Source: Heliopora coerulea (taxonomy: Eukaryota; Cnidaria; Anthozoa; Scleralcyonacea; Helioporidae). Taken from it: DNA of 64,000 nt. Shown piece by piece: positions 1 through 12,993 of this stretch (the first letter of the stretch is position 1; each line of letters opens with the position of its first letter). The position numbers and the translations under genes are program-made. The notes under the pieces were generated by a model. It did no database searches. It saw only the letters and a list, made by a program, of their open reading frames with translations, and was not told the DNA's origin. The DNA is taken from assembly GCA_030142905.1 (NCBI GenBank), contig JASJOG010000501.1:1-64000 (forward strand), given 5' to 3'.

Positions 1-28
1 CGTAAGTTTGTTGCTTTATTTTTTCCAG

Positions 29-130
29 CCACTGGCCTTGGTGTGGTTCTTAAAGAAGCAGAAACGAGGAAGAAGAACCACCGAAGTTATCTGTTGCTAT
101 GAGAGACGACCGAACAATTTTGCGAAAGTT
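29..130 (+). CDS. Internal exon of a partial, unidentified membrane-protein gene
   Basis: An AG acceptor follows a pyrimidine-rich run at 11-28, and a GTGAGT donor stands at 131. Between them 102 bases (34 codons) are open in one phase only; the other two phases hit stops. The peptide begins with a hydrophobic stretch (PLALVWFL), then basic residues (KKQKRGRR), and ends NNFAKV, like the inner edge of a transmembrane helix followed by a cytosolic tail. The gene continues to the left of the window. The phase-0 end is compatible with the long exon starting at about 1,160, so both may belong to one gene. I do not recognise the family. Confidence 0.45.
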
Positions 131-1159
131 GTGAGTAGCTTCGTCCGTTGACTTTCTAACGCTAAGCTGGTGCAACCATTATAGTCCATTACTTGATAAT
201 ATAATTGCTAACCATCTCCAAACACGTACACTTCCCCGGTACACGAAGTAGGATTATTTTGGATGGGGGATGTTTCACTGGTGGTTCTTCATGTTTAAGG
301 CTTGACAGCAATATAAATATTGTTGCACTTCGGGTTACCCGAGCACCTTTTTGATCGCAAAATCGTCGACTTTCATGCAGACACAATTAAACCAAAGAAA
401 TTCAGTTAGTCGATGAGGCGCCGTCTTAATCCGTCAGTAAATTTTTCCGCTAAAGTAGATCCGCCTGAGAGATATAACGGGAACGTACAAATTGAACCTT
501 CATTTGAAATCAAATACTAAAAGTAAGATTCCATATTTACAGTCACAATATCAAGGTCGTTAGTACGATTCGCTCCGACTGGCTTTGGTATATCATTTTT
601 CGCAAAAGTTGTTGGGTGAATAAAAACAACTATCGCTCCGAACATGCATTCAAGAATACATTCTATTAACTTCTGGAGTATAAATAGTAGTGCCCAGCAT
701 ATCAAAGGGAATAAAACCATGATAAACTGGTAATTTTTAAGAATGATTTATCAACGACCAGAGACTAACGTTACGTTGCCGCAGGCAACATCATCATGGT
801 GAAATGATTAGGTATCAGTCCCATTGTCTGATTTCAAATCTCGCGGAAAATTGAAGCTATCAGATCAAAAAAAAAATATGTGGCGTTAACGGGGATATGC
901 CATTGCTGTAGCGTCAGCTAGGGTTATTTGGAAAACCTGTGGAAACTATTTGGTCGCCCAAGACCAATGTCTGATCTTTGTTGACGCCATATGTCATTAC
1001 TCCCGTCCAGAATTATCCGCTAGTGCCAGTTTTCCGCGTGATATGAATTCTGTGCGTTGTGCATTTAGTACTTTCCCCCCCCCCAAAAAAAAAACAAACT
1101 CAAACTTTATATCTCCGTTAACGGGTAATCTCATATGCTTTCCTCTGCAGGTTGAAAGA

Positions 1160-1950
1160 TTTTGTCTTTTCATCTGCTTTATTTGCTTTTGGTATTTACC
1201 TCTTGGTACATAGAAAGATCTACAAGAAACCTTTTGAGCATTTTGTGGACGATCAACTGCAAGCCGCCATGGCCGCACAGATTGGAAACTCGTTTTTTTC
1301 GCCTTCTTCATCCACTAGTTCCAACTCAGGACATAAAAGGCAGTTTTTCCGCCAATTGTTACGGAATCGTGACCGTTTTCTCACTGCTCATCATTTTGAT
1401 AACAGAAGAAAGCAACGTCTTTGGGTTACTAAGCCTCTTGTTCGAAGGCAGTATAATGTGCAGCGACTTTTCTCGCGCCGAAAAACAGTGGAACGATGAC
1501 GCATGCGCTCGAAGAACATTGCACGTGGTCACGTTGCTAGGTAACCTTCTCACAACGCTTTCTCTCCGAATGATTTGCCCCACAATTCTACTCGCGTATG
1601 GAATTCAAAGCGGAAACCCCCTACAGATGTCATATTTTTCTCTGTCTTTGTTTATCCTAGACGTCATATTTTATTATAGTTTGTGTATTCTGGAGTTGTT
1701 TTCAATCTACAAGAGTTTGCGAACTTGGCTTGCCGGTCGGCGAGCGAATGACGCAGAAAATGATATGACTGGCCCAACCACGACGACCATGAACAACAAC
1801 ATTTATTCCACACTAACAGCTTTTCGTTCTGCAACGAATAACTTGGAGAACACGCCAATAGTTACAGAACAAGCTGACGATACTCCACAGGCAATCCGTG
1901 CGTCAAAGTTGCTTAATCTAGCACGTGGTCCTTTTATTAAAAATTGGTGA
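1160..1950 (+). CDS. Terminal exon of an unidentified multi-pass membrane protein
   Basis: This frame stays open for about 263 codons and stops at TGA 1,948-1,950; AATAAA follows at about 1,964. A TGA lies just upstream in the same frame, so an acceptor must fall after it. The AG ending at 1,159 would give phase 0, matching the exon at 29-130. The product has at least three hydrophobic spans: near the start, around GIVTVFSLLIILI, and around SLSLFILDVIFYYSLCILEL. A Ser/Thr/Asn-rich hydrophilic tail of about 80 residues follows. A second frame (1,152-1,499, 115 codons) overlaps it and also starts with a hydrophobic span (SALFAFGIYLLV). I cannot exclude that this shorter frame is the real one, or that both are used. 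Function unknown. Confidence 0.5.
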
Positions 1951-2700
1951 AATCCAATTTTAAAATAAAATTCAGTTTTTCTGTTCATTGACATTGCAAT
2001 AGATTTGTTCAGGGGATTACAATAGTTGATCTAATGTCCATTACAATCGGACATTATCTTGTAAATTATGATTAATTACAGAAAACAACAACAACAACAA
2101 CAATAACAAAATGTTTAATCGCACCATGGTACAGCTGTTAAAGTCATTGCTAATTAAATTTTCCGCTATTTTATTTATGAAAGACAATTTGCTAAGAGTT
2201 TAACTTTTCATTTTATCATCAATAGAATTCCAGGTCCTAGGACCCTGATTACGAAGACTGAATTTGCCATAATTAGTTCTTACTATATCGACGTACGAAG
2301 CATTTCTTGAAGCTAGTGTCCTGTTATAGTTATGAAAAGTCAATACTACTCCGCACACCTGGAAATCGCTATAAAGAAGGATTTAATTGAGGGTGGTTGA
2401 TGACAATGACCGTGCAATGACTGAGAACAAGACAGTGTTAGAACAAGAGTTGATTGTAATGAAAATATATTTTTCTTAATTTATTTTTTCTTTTAGATAT
2501 CTGTGACTCTTTTTTAAACTGGCACCCTGCATGTCACCTGTATCTGGCCAAAAAGGGAAACTGAAATTTAAGTTGATGAAAGAATATTTCAAGGATCAGA
2601 TTCGCAAGGCCGCGGCTTCGATTTCTAGCCGTGGGCCGTAGGGTTGCATTTTTCATTGCTTGTTCCAAGTGGGTCTTAAATTTTAAGATTATAAATCTCA

Positions 2701-2773
2701 TTAACCCTTTGAAGCCTGCTGGGGTTCCCACTCAGTTGACGAGTAAAATCGTCAAGTGTTAGTCAGAGTAAAA
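2701..2773 (+). repeat. Dispersed repeat family R1, copy 1
   Basis: About 70 bp related to four other places in the window. The shared order is TTAAC-TC-TTAAGG, a GC-richer part, then GA/CAAGTAAAATCGTC, then a CTGGCATTAGCCAG-like palindrome and AGAGTAAAA. In this copy the palindrome has decayed to AAGTGTTAGTCAG. Confidence 0.6.
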
Positions 2774-3198
2774 CTAATAAAATCGATAATTGCCATCTTC
2801 AGGTGTTCAAGTATTAACAACATGCATTGGACAATGCTTTTGTAATTATCCATCTGAATTTCAACGTTAATTTGATAAACATTCAAATAATAATTATATG
2901 AAAGGCAACTACTTACAAATCATTCAAAGCTACGCTATCTTCGTGGGCAAGGAAAAAACCCAGAAAAAGAACAAGAAATTGAACGCAGGAAAAAAAATCA
3001 GAAAAGCTACGTAAGAATAAAGGGCGAAAACGACACAAGGTTTGAACGAAACAGGGCATCGTACGTTGCATGTAGTTTCGGCTTTTTCATGCATCGAATT
3101 GGACTCAGCCTATTTGGTTTAAGACAACACAGCTCAGAACCTTTCGCCCACGAAAAGAGGAGGACAAAGTTCGTAGAAACAAACGTTCTGTACTAGTA

Positions 3199-3212
3199 CA
3201 CGTGACCACGTG
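3199..3212. promoter_or_regulatory. Paired CACGTG E-boxes upstream of AMFR
   Basis: Two perfect CACGTG hexamers start 8 bp apart (3,199 and 3,207), about 490 bp before the AMFR start codon. CACGTG is the core bound by USF, MYC/MAX and TFE-type bHLH factors, and CCACGTGA resembles the ACGTG core of unfolded-protein-response elements. A role in AMFR expression is inference from position. Confidence 0.35.
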
Positions 3213-3700
3213 ATTGTCTATGTGATTTGATTAACATAACAAAACACAATGAGTGTTCACCCAAGTAAAAGGCAGGCTTTCAAATTATTCTAACTGGTGA
3301 CAGTGAATGAAATCAAAATGTTACAGTTGGGCAAAGGCGATATCGTAAAAACAAGATCATTATCGTAGTCATATAGTATCGAAATCAAAAGAAGGATACA
3401 ACGTAAACATCACACGTCCAAAAGGCTAATGCACGTATCGTGCCTATAGTTCCCTGTTGTTCCCCGTTTCCTTTAGAGAATTGGTTAGTTACCAGGTTTC
3501 CTTTGGATTCGCAGTATTTCCCAATATGCCTTTTGATACAACAGGTGGAGCTGCTGAGTCACTGACCTGGGTCGAGTTATGTACGCTGCACAAGCAACTT
3601 CAAATACGGCGAAGACTAAACCAACACGTATAATATCTGATATTACTACCAATCTGTTTACGGGAGTACTACTTGAAAAAGCGCTTCGAATCCCAAGGAG

Positions 3701-6700
3701 ATGGCTGTTCTGTTACTGGATAATCTGCCTCTTCCATCGTTGAAATCCTATACGATTGGAAGCCTATTGCTTTTTGTTGTGGCTACGATTTACAGTTTCA
3801 AATACAGCACGGATCTTTCAGATACGGATGAGCAGAGTCCTTGGCAAATTATCACATCGTCAATGGCCAAAGATCCTTTTTGTACTTGGGTAGGTTTACT
3901 TGCTACTCGCAATTGCTTCCGGCTTATATGTTGATTTTCTGGAGGTTGCTTTCTGAAGTCAACAGAAATTTGTTTACGTTCGATTTGGTTTCTAAACTGT
4001 CTTGCAGTGTACAGTCAATATGGTGTACTGTGGCTTCTTTCTAATCGGAAAAGTGATACAGCGGATCGTCTTTGGTGATTTAAGACCTGCAGAACTACAG
4101 GTAAACCGACGTTTCACGTGTTTTACTTCGATAGTTGGTAAATAAGGAAAGAACCTTGTTGGCCAATTTGTACAACGGTTGTGATCGGATCTTCACCAAG
4201 ATTTTTCGCCTTTCTTTTCAAAATGACATTTTCGTAATAGAATAATCGATCGGTTGATAATAGAGATCCGGCCACTCCTTATCGATCTATGAGGGTAGTG
4301 TACAGCTTAGCAATCAAAATGTCTTGTTCTTGGTCAAGCTGGGATGTGATTTACTGCGTTACTTTTGGCCTTCGTTTACAAGGTTAAAAATTGTTTTCGA
4401 TGGTGCATTTGAGTTGACATTTGCATGTATAGGCGTTTCAAGTGCACTTTCGTCGTATTGTGTTGCCATAATTTTCCCACGAATCGCAGATGAAATGTTA
4501 ATGTTTTGCTTGGCGAAGCGATCAAAGTTGTGCTTGTTTCTATTGGGAAGTTACCCAATAAACATAGTGACGTGTCCAGACCAATCTGTGTTCTGGGACA
4601 TGATCATGAAAATTAACGCTTTGTAAACTTTCATTTATTAGTGGGCACCGAAAAATTAAGAATGTATTTCTTTAGAATTAGCTGATACAGTATTTTACAG
4701 TATGTTATGTTTATCTTGCTTTTACATGCGTACAGTCAGTGAATGATGCAAAATATTTTGTATGTGATTACATAGAAGGCTTGTATTCAGCACAAGTTGT
4801 ACTGTATGTAAATGAAGGTGACATTTTATTGATTTTTAGTTCATCTGGCGAATTGTTGATAAGAATAAATATAATGAACTGAAAATTCCTTGAGTTTTTT
4901 TGGTCTTTTTTGTCAACATGAAATGCAAAACTGTAGGGCTCACCAGTCTGATTGAGTTGGAACTCAAGTTATTATGTAATCCAGGGAAGTTTCATTCAAA
5001 CTGCTATTTCTCTAGTATAAGGATTGCTGGCTGTCCAAGTATTCATCCTATTTACCTTTCTTGTTTCGCACAAAATAACACATTTTAAATTGACAGTTTG
5101 TATTGTTCAAATGCATTCAGGTTTATTGACCTTGAAAAATGCTTGAACGTGATTACATCACTTAACAAACATTTTGACATCCTATATCACAAATTCTTGT
5201 TTCTGGACATGAGAAAGAATCTGTGATTCAGCACAACTGATCCATGGGGTTGTTTAAAATGTTAAAAGTGTAAAGACCCATGCTTACAATACAATTTTCG
5301 TATGATTCTTTGTCGTGGCATATGCAATTACCTCTTAAAAGCATAATTCCTGCTTAGTCTCTCACTTGTCTTACCATGTTGTTGAACGTTGTTTTTGAAT
5401 GACATGCACCAGGGCAAGTAATCACATGCAACAGTCAAACTCTGAAGAAAAGCCTTTGCATACCAAGTTTCACAAAGTTTGATGCAGATGATCTAATTTC
5501 AGATGTTCACAGTTGAATTTACTGTATCTGTTAGGCATTGAACACTCATGTCTTTGCCTAGCTGGAAAAGGTGCAAAGGCAAATTTGCATATTTAAGGAA
5601 AATGCATGATAAAAAGGTGGTGGATGAAATAGTTCATTCAAAATATTTGAATAACATTGTCAAACTTAATTTAAAACCAAGGAAATTACTTAGTTACATG
5701 CATTTATTCACATTTTCTGCTTGCCGTAATGAAACTAAATGAAAAGTTGCTAATGTGAACTTAATGTTGTCATTTGGCTTTAGTCCCACTTGTGTATGAA
5801 TAAATAAAGATGCATTGGGATCTCACAGCATAATCTTTTGTTAAAAAGTACTGTTGTGATTATTTTTCTTGTTTAGCACATCAAGGATAAGTTCTGGAAC
5901 TTCATCTTCTATAAGTTTATTTTTATTTTTGGAGTCCTAAATGTTCAGCAGATGAATGAAGTCCTGCTGTGGTGTGCATGGTTCACAATCATTGGCTTCT
6001 TCCAGCTGTTCTCTCAGCTTTGTTGTGACAGGTTTCAGCATGTAAGTTGTCCTTTTAATTTTCTTTGGAGGGTTTCAGTATCCAAATATAAGATATTAAA
6101 AGTAGATCTTAAAAAGGGATGCCAGATTCTGGAATCCTAGTATCCCAGCTTGAGCTACAATGCTCTTTTGTGCCCTATTTACCACTTCACATGCAGTTCA
6201 GTGAAATAATATTTGGACATAGTTATGTTTATATGTATAGCATTTGTTAATAGATCAACATGGTATTTTGCTTCTAAATTTGTTTTATAATACCAAGATA
6301 TTTTGATCTCTTTTAGTTATGTCACACTCCATCAACCACTAACTTGGTGCATGCAAAGGTCATAGCACTTGTTGGTGGAATCATTTGCTGGTGTTGTGCA
6401 CTGACTGGTTTATGTTTCTACATTGGAAGAATTAAAGGGATACATGTATTTTTCTTCTTATTTTGTGAGGTACATATTGAATGCTTTTGAAGTAATTTTC
6501 CTATTCTTGTTTCAATCATTATGATTCAATCATGGTGACTTGCTAATTAGAAGAGCATATCATTTTGTTACCCTGTTTTCTTATATATTGGTGAAACTGT
6601 GGTGTTTTTAGACAAGTTTGTTATCCCTCAAGATTCTTCATCTGGCAACCAAGTAAGTTCGTATTTCACCATTACTATTGCAGCATTAAAGCTTTTGAAA

Positions 6701-9700
6701 TAACAGGCAGCTAGAGTTTGGTCAAAGACACATCAATTCATGAAGCAAACATGCTATACTAACATATGGAAGAAATACCAACCACTACCTAATGAGTTTT
6801 TTACTGATAAAGGAAATACTAATAAAGTATTGTTGATATGATGAAGAGGTTCTGTAGAGTTATCCTACATGAAGTTTACCATTAGAATAAACTGTTATGT
6901 GATAGGTGGACTTTTTATGAAGGACCACTAAAACAAGTGTGCAGCAGTTTAGTTTAGTCGCAATTTAGCTGCTGATTATATATTTGTACATGGCCAATTT
7001 ACGAGTCATCTTAACTACCTAAAATAATTACAGTATAAATAATCAGGACTGAGAAGCAGCAAAGTTTTCTTAGAACAAATGGTCACAGGAAAATAAGTCA
7101 ACAGGGTAAAGTGTTTACACCATTTTGAATTTCCCTAACTGTCCACAAGTGCTTCTGTAACTATGGGAAAACAGTTTTAATAGTGAAAGTAGAGTCCTTG
7201 GTAAACTGGTGTGATAAACTACATGAAAGAACCTCAGAATGATCCAGCAAAGGTTAAAAACGTGAACTTGTAAGCTCATGGGAAGTCTTGTGCCCTGACA
7301 TTTTTACATTTATTCACTTTTTTCCTAATTTTTCAGGTATGGCATTCATTTGTGGGATCTAAGAAGTAATGGAAAATGGAAGAAGCAGAGTACTGTGACA
7401 TACTACAGCAATATTGGATTTGATATAACAGTTTTAATAATAGATATATTTTATCATATTTATATGTTGGTAAGTGGGATATTGTATATTATTTTGAATT
7501 TGACAACGTTAGGTTATTCCACCCTACTTGATGGTACGATGTAGTCCCAGTCCTATTCAAAGGAAAATACAAAACACCATGAACTTCACCAAGACTTTAA
7601 CTATCAATTATTTCTTTGGCTTTACTATGGTATAAAACCTCATCCTAACTTGATGTTTTAATTTTGTTTTGGCAGATATATTCCAATATTTTCCTCAGCA
7701 TGGCCAGCTTGGTTCTATGCATGCAACTCCATTCCTTGTTTCATGACATTAAGCACAGATTGGCTACACATCGCAAGGTTGTGCGAGTAAGGAAAGCTGT
7801 GGAGCTGAGGTAATACTTGCAGAAATATGGTTGAATAAGAGCTTGAAGGCTTTCCATGAATTGTCTGTTGCCAGCAAAGCTAAAACTGGCAAAAATTACT
7901 CTTGGGAGAAATATTTTCGCTCGCTTGACGTATTTGATGCTGGAGCTGCACTGTGTTTAAGTAAATCACTATAAAAAGATTTTTTAACCAGCTTTTCCAG
8001 AGATAATAATTTTATGCACCATCAGCTACTGAAATGTTGGCCCGATAATTTATCTCCTTTTCATTAATTTTAAGGTTTAAAGATGCAACACCTGAAGAGC
8101 TCTCAGAAACTCCAGACAGATGTGCCATTTGTTGGGAAGGAATGGAGACTGCCAAGAAATTAAAGTGCGGTCATCTCTTTCATAGGTATGGGATGAAATG
8201 CTGAATGTGGTCCGATGGAGAAAATCACGTTTTGATTCCTGATATTTTGTTTTAGTGAATGTTTATGCTCATGGCTGGTACACGACTCATCTTGTCCTAC
8301 CTGCCGGCATTCACTGGAAGAAGATATGAAAAGCCCCAGTGAACAAGGAGAGACACTTCCAAGAAGAACGCTGTTGAGGTAAGCGTCTATTATCGATTGA
8401 GTATGAACAATAAAACAGTAACAATGGAAGAAAAATTTGGTATACTGTCAGGTTTTCAATTACGGTACAGTAAAATACCAAGAAATTTAATGAAACTTAA
8501 TTTTTTCATTTTGTAGAAACCATTTCTTCCACTTTGACGGTAAGCTGAAATTTGACTGAAGAACGTATTTTGTTGTTTGTATACCTATGAGACATGATAG
8601 TGTCTATTGGGTGAATTTTTTTGCATTAATATCGACGTAGAATAAAAGTAATGTACTAGCGAGGGAAACTAGATGGGTAATCTCTGATGGCATGTTTAGG
8701 AAGAAAGGCTAACTTTAAGACCCACGAAGGCTTACTTTAAGACCATTCGATTGGAATCAAACCCAAGACCCAGGGTAACTGCTCCAATCGATAATGTACG
8801 AAATTTGTACTTGTCCATAAAGGGTGGCATTAAGGTTTGCTCTCAGACTTCACTTTTCAAGCACATTTCAATTATTCGTTTAGCATTATGACTTAACGTT
8901 TTCTTGGAAACTTACGTGCCCACACGTACATCCATAGAACAACCCGATACGCCAATGATTTGCACGGAGTGCTTGAGGAGATTTTCTTCCTAGAATAATA
9001 TCCCTACGACGAGAAACCTGACCACTTATTCTGCCTTCTGCCCAGGTCGCCAGATTGCAAGCTGGTTTCCCAGTTTTTCCGTGGAAGTTTTACACACTAG
9101 AGTTCCTGCCGACCAACCGCAGATGCCAGAAAGCAGAATAGATGCCATGGTAAGTGAAAGATCTAAATACACTACTCTGTGGAAAAAGTGTTAGTTTAAC
9201 CAGAGCCGAAATGAAATGTTTTGAGTTATAAAAGAGCCCACAAGTTGATGGTAAAAGCCCTTCTACGTTTCAACACTGTCCGCATACAGGAATATATGGT
9301 TGGGCTAAGATAAATGTTGTCGTGCAAATGCATCAAACGTAATTTCAGACGTGACCAACCAAAATTTCACCTGTGCTTGGCCCAGCAGGAAAGGTGCTCC
9401 CAAATCACGTGCAAGTAGTTTACTCAAGAGTGACAGATCACTTAAGCTTTCTGGCTAATGACTGTGCTAATTAATGACACAAATGGGTCTAAATTTAACA
9501 TGACAAACTAGTATTTCCTTAGGTGAAGTTTTTCTCACTCAAACCTCGATTCCTCGATGTCCTCTCACAATTATTTCATCACTACCAACGCGTTCGTCTT
9601 TCTGAAGTCCAAACTCCAGCGTCTATTTTCGTATACGTTCGCCTTAAATTTTTCTTCGACAGTGACTACAATGATGTGGGTTAATTTGTTCACAGGTGAA

Positions 9701-11182
9701 GTTCTTGTATTTTTCTTTCTAGGCTCACGAAGTCCAGAATATCTTTCCACACATTCCTATCAATATTATACGTGCTGACCTAACGAGGACTCACTCAGTT
9801 GATGTTACAACTGATAATATTTTGGAAGGAACTATCAACGTACCAGGAGTAAGTTGTTCGCTATCAACATATTTTTTGGCAGCGGGTAATATGATTTGAG
9901 ACGGGGTAAGAACTGACCCTTTCCTAATTCACTCGGACTTCATCATGTAAGTCTGGCTTACGCCAGACAATATTACAGACATAAATAATCAACATTGTGT
10001 TCTTAGAAAAATTTCAGTCGTTACACCAATAGCTCAATTGAGTGACCTGCAAACCCGAACGTGCGGGCACAAACCCCGCTCTGGTCAACTAAGTTTTTCG
10101 CTCGACCGTTTCTGCACGTGATGTTTATGAAATTTTTAACGTACGTATTCATCCTTCGTGGTTCTAGGCGTGGGAAGACACCTCGACCGGTGAAGTCGAG
10201 TCACCGACACCAGTGTTTACACCGATTCAGGCAACGACATCAACAGTGACAGCTACGGAAGCACAACCAAGTGATGACCACCAAAGGGAGGAGAGAGTGG
10301 AGACAGTTTCCAATGAAAATATACAAGAGAGGGTGCCAGACGAAAGAACCGAGCCTGCCAGCCCAAGTGGAGCAGCTCACCGAGGGACCTTTGGCACGGA
10401 ATTTGCTGCCCAAACGAACGAAAGACAAACTTCGTTAAGTCATCGGAAACAACAGATGCTACAGAGCGCCAGAAAGTAAGTGGGAAGATTCCCAACTTTC
10501 TACACGAAAAGAGGAAGTCTGAAAATGGTTTGTGCTTTCAACAGCCTTGGTTGTAGGCTCTAGAGCACAAAATATTTGATCACGTTAAGGACAGGTTTGG
10601 GCCACGTAATACTGCCATGTAGAATGCAGTTCCACCGATGGTACCGAAAAAGACGGCCGCTCTCCATTTAACCACAATGCTTTGCAAACGTAAATTGGTG
10701 TTGATGATAGCTAAGGAATTTGTAACATGTTACTTGTGTACTAGGAAGGATAAGAGCTTTCTTCATACCAAGTTTATTGTTCTTGGAAACTCTGTCTTCC
10801 TACGTTCTTTTATTTCATAAAAGGCAAGTTATCCCGCGAAAAAGATTTTGGTTAAATGTACAAGTCGCCATTTTCCCTATGGTACTTTGGACCCCATAAA
10901 ACGCGGCTTTTCGACAGCCGGTATACCGATAGTATCGGTATACTTTCCCCGGTATAGCAATACCGAATACTTGTACGATAATGCTGTGAACGTGTTCGTA
11001 TTAGGTAGTGTATTTAGTACATGTTGGCGGAACGGAACGTGTTTGAATCATAATTTCGTGCCACGTAGCATCGCACATCTGAACTCGCTACTACACGGTC
11101 ACTTTTCTCTTACCCAGTAATAACACGAGCGACTAATGTATTCCTTGTCATTGCTAGGCGATACCTTGAGAAGAAATCGTGA
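3701..11182 (+). CDS. AMFR: AMFR/gp78, ER membrane RING-CUE ubiquitin ligase (14 exons)
   Basis: Exons: 3701-3889, 4008-4100, 5877-6041, 6317-6469, 6612-6652, 7337-7469, 7676-7809, 8075-8185, 8256-8378, 8517-8539, 9046-9149, 9723-9848, 10168-10475, 11158-11182. All phases join, giving about 575 residues (human about 643). The family is an ER-resident E3 ligase for ER-associated degradation. The multi-pass N-terminal half includes KDKFWNFIFYKFIFIFGVLN, a hallmark of the family. The RING (exons 8-9) shows CAICW, CGHLFH and CPTCR with C3HC/HC3 spacing. A CUE ubiquitin-binding domain is in exon 12 (HEVQNIFPHIP). A 23-bp microexon encodes NHFFHFD. The start is supported by an N-terminus resembling vertebrate AMFR. 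The last exon stops soon after RYLEKKS, so the C-terminal p97-binding VIM helix of vertebrates is not seen. The stop TGA overlaps a possible donor (GTGAGA, 11,179), so a longer isoform is possible. Confidence 0.93.
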
Positions 11183-12993
11183 GATGGTTGCAGTTGTCTC
11201 GACTGGATTGCTGCGAAAAACCCGAAAAGCCCACCGGAGATAAAACGAACACCAGAGAATAGTCATTTTGGCCGTGCCGAAAAAAGGTCACTGACCAAGA
11301 CCCAAGACTGAAAGAGAGTGGTATTTTTGTAGTGTGATATTTTTATAAGGAAACTGCTAAATATGTGACCATATCGAGCCGTGTGCACCACATATAGACG
11401 GACAAACAACTTTTAAAGCCACAAATATTTGTCCATAAAACATTGTAAGAATTAGTTTGACACTTATCGTGTCTTTCCGTAAACCGTAGTTTACAGGAAA
11501 GTTGTTTTTGCTAATCCAGATAGATTCGTGTTTTTATGGTGGGTAGATGATACTGAAGAGCTACAAGTGCTGTGGCGAAATGCTAAATGTTGGCTAGTGA
11601 TCTTGCTAGTGTAGGTGGTAGATCGTTTCTGGAATGTGCGTAACGTAACGTGCTTGAGAGTCTTTCGATTCAAAAATATTCGCCAGGGACGAATACAAAA
11701 TTGTGATCATGGATTTTGATTAACCCAGAGTAGGTTCTCGCGAACAAACAAAACAAGAAAATGAAAGCCCATTCACGGTGACAGTGTGCGAAAGAAAAAC
11801 GCCTGAAAATAACAGTTGGATGGATAGAGTGGCAAGCCAGATTGGAGCATGCTTGACCTCATGAACAGTTAATACGGAAATATTATGGACAAATCCGAGA
11901 GCGAAACTGGTTGTGGTACAACTGACATTTGGTATTTGTAGTGTAGCGTTAAATGGCAGATGGAAAAGTGAAATTTTAATGGTCCGAACAATGGAGAAAT
12001 GGCCCTCCAAAATCAAACCGAAATTTTTCAGGAGCAATTGTCCATTGAAAAGCTTTCGGTTGGGATCGAAGGCCTGGTAGTTAGTTTTTAAAAGTCTTGG
12101 TTATCTCGCACCATCATTCAAGTTCTTAATGTTACGTAAACACCTCCCACCTAAAAAATCAGATACACCGTTTTTACGAGGCCCGTTTTGAACAAACCCT
12201 AAGTTGGTTGTTACGTCGAGGGCACGTATAGCGCATTGAAGATAGTTTTTAGGAACTGTAATTTATTGGTCATTTTGTCTCAACGCTGCCAGAAAATTCA
12301 GCTCTCGTCGAGTAAGGTCCACCGTGCACTTGTAAACGGAATAGACCGATTTAGCCTCGGTATTTGTCGTCTGATTTCTTATTATGTGACGTTACTCTGG
12401 AAAATTGATTTTGTGGAAATTAATGATATTCTGAAGCAAATCAAGGCGTTACCAGAGGAGGTAAAAAAAACAAAACATCATGTTGTGTGAAACGGGCATT
12501 TTAAATATGAAGCTAAATTGATCAATTCTTTCGTCCTTTTGGAAAGACTGATTTTGTAAGATAGCATTCAGTAGTTGTAGGTAGAAAACCTAAATGGTAA
12601 AATATCTCGAATTTCTCTCGTATATTTCTGGGTAGTTGCTGTATAGAGGAAAAAAATATGAAAGAGTTGATTCACTGTCATGTAGAGCACTAGTTGATTG
12701 TGAGAGCTTCTGGGTCTGTCTACTGAAAGAATAAAAAATGCACTCTATGATTTGTTTCCAGTAAGCTTTGTTGCTTGTCGGCGTTTCTCAAACTCAACGA
12801 CCTGAAAGAGGAAAAAAAAAACTGTGTGGGCTATGTAACATTGATAAACCAAACAAACAACCCTGTAAACAATCACCCACGCCCATGACGTACCTAACCA
12901 AATACATAATTATTTTTTCCAGATTTTATCGGACGAGATATTCACAAGTCCTGGCCGAAATTAATAAAAAGAAATGAGAATAAAACTTCAATA
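11183..12993. other. Convergent intergenic region between AMFR and MTBP
   Basis: No gene is recognised. A candidate extra AMFR exon lies at 12,924-12,977: it follows a good pyrimidine tract and AG, has the right phase for the alternative AMFR donor, ends ...AEINKKK with TGA, and is followed by AATAAA within a few bases. Its similarity to the vertebrate AMFR C-terminus is weak. Confidence 0.4.

Larger units (their letters stand above)
1951..3700. other. Intergenic region upstream of AMFR
   Basis: I see no convincing exon here. The stretch holds a probable poly(A) signal for the left-hand gene, a short CAA run at about 2,084-2,103, one copy of a dispersed repeat (2,701-2,773) and a pair of E-boxes at about 3,200. 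Confidence 0.6.

Noticed and set aside
10848..11120. 90-codon plus-strand frame in the last AMFR intron
   Set aside because: It lies between well-supported AMFR exons, has no recognisable family, and contains low-complexity GTATACCGATA-type palindromic sequence. Treated as chance.
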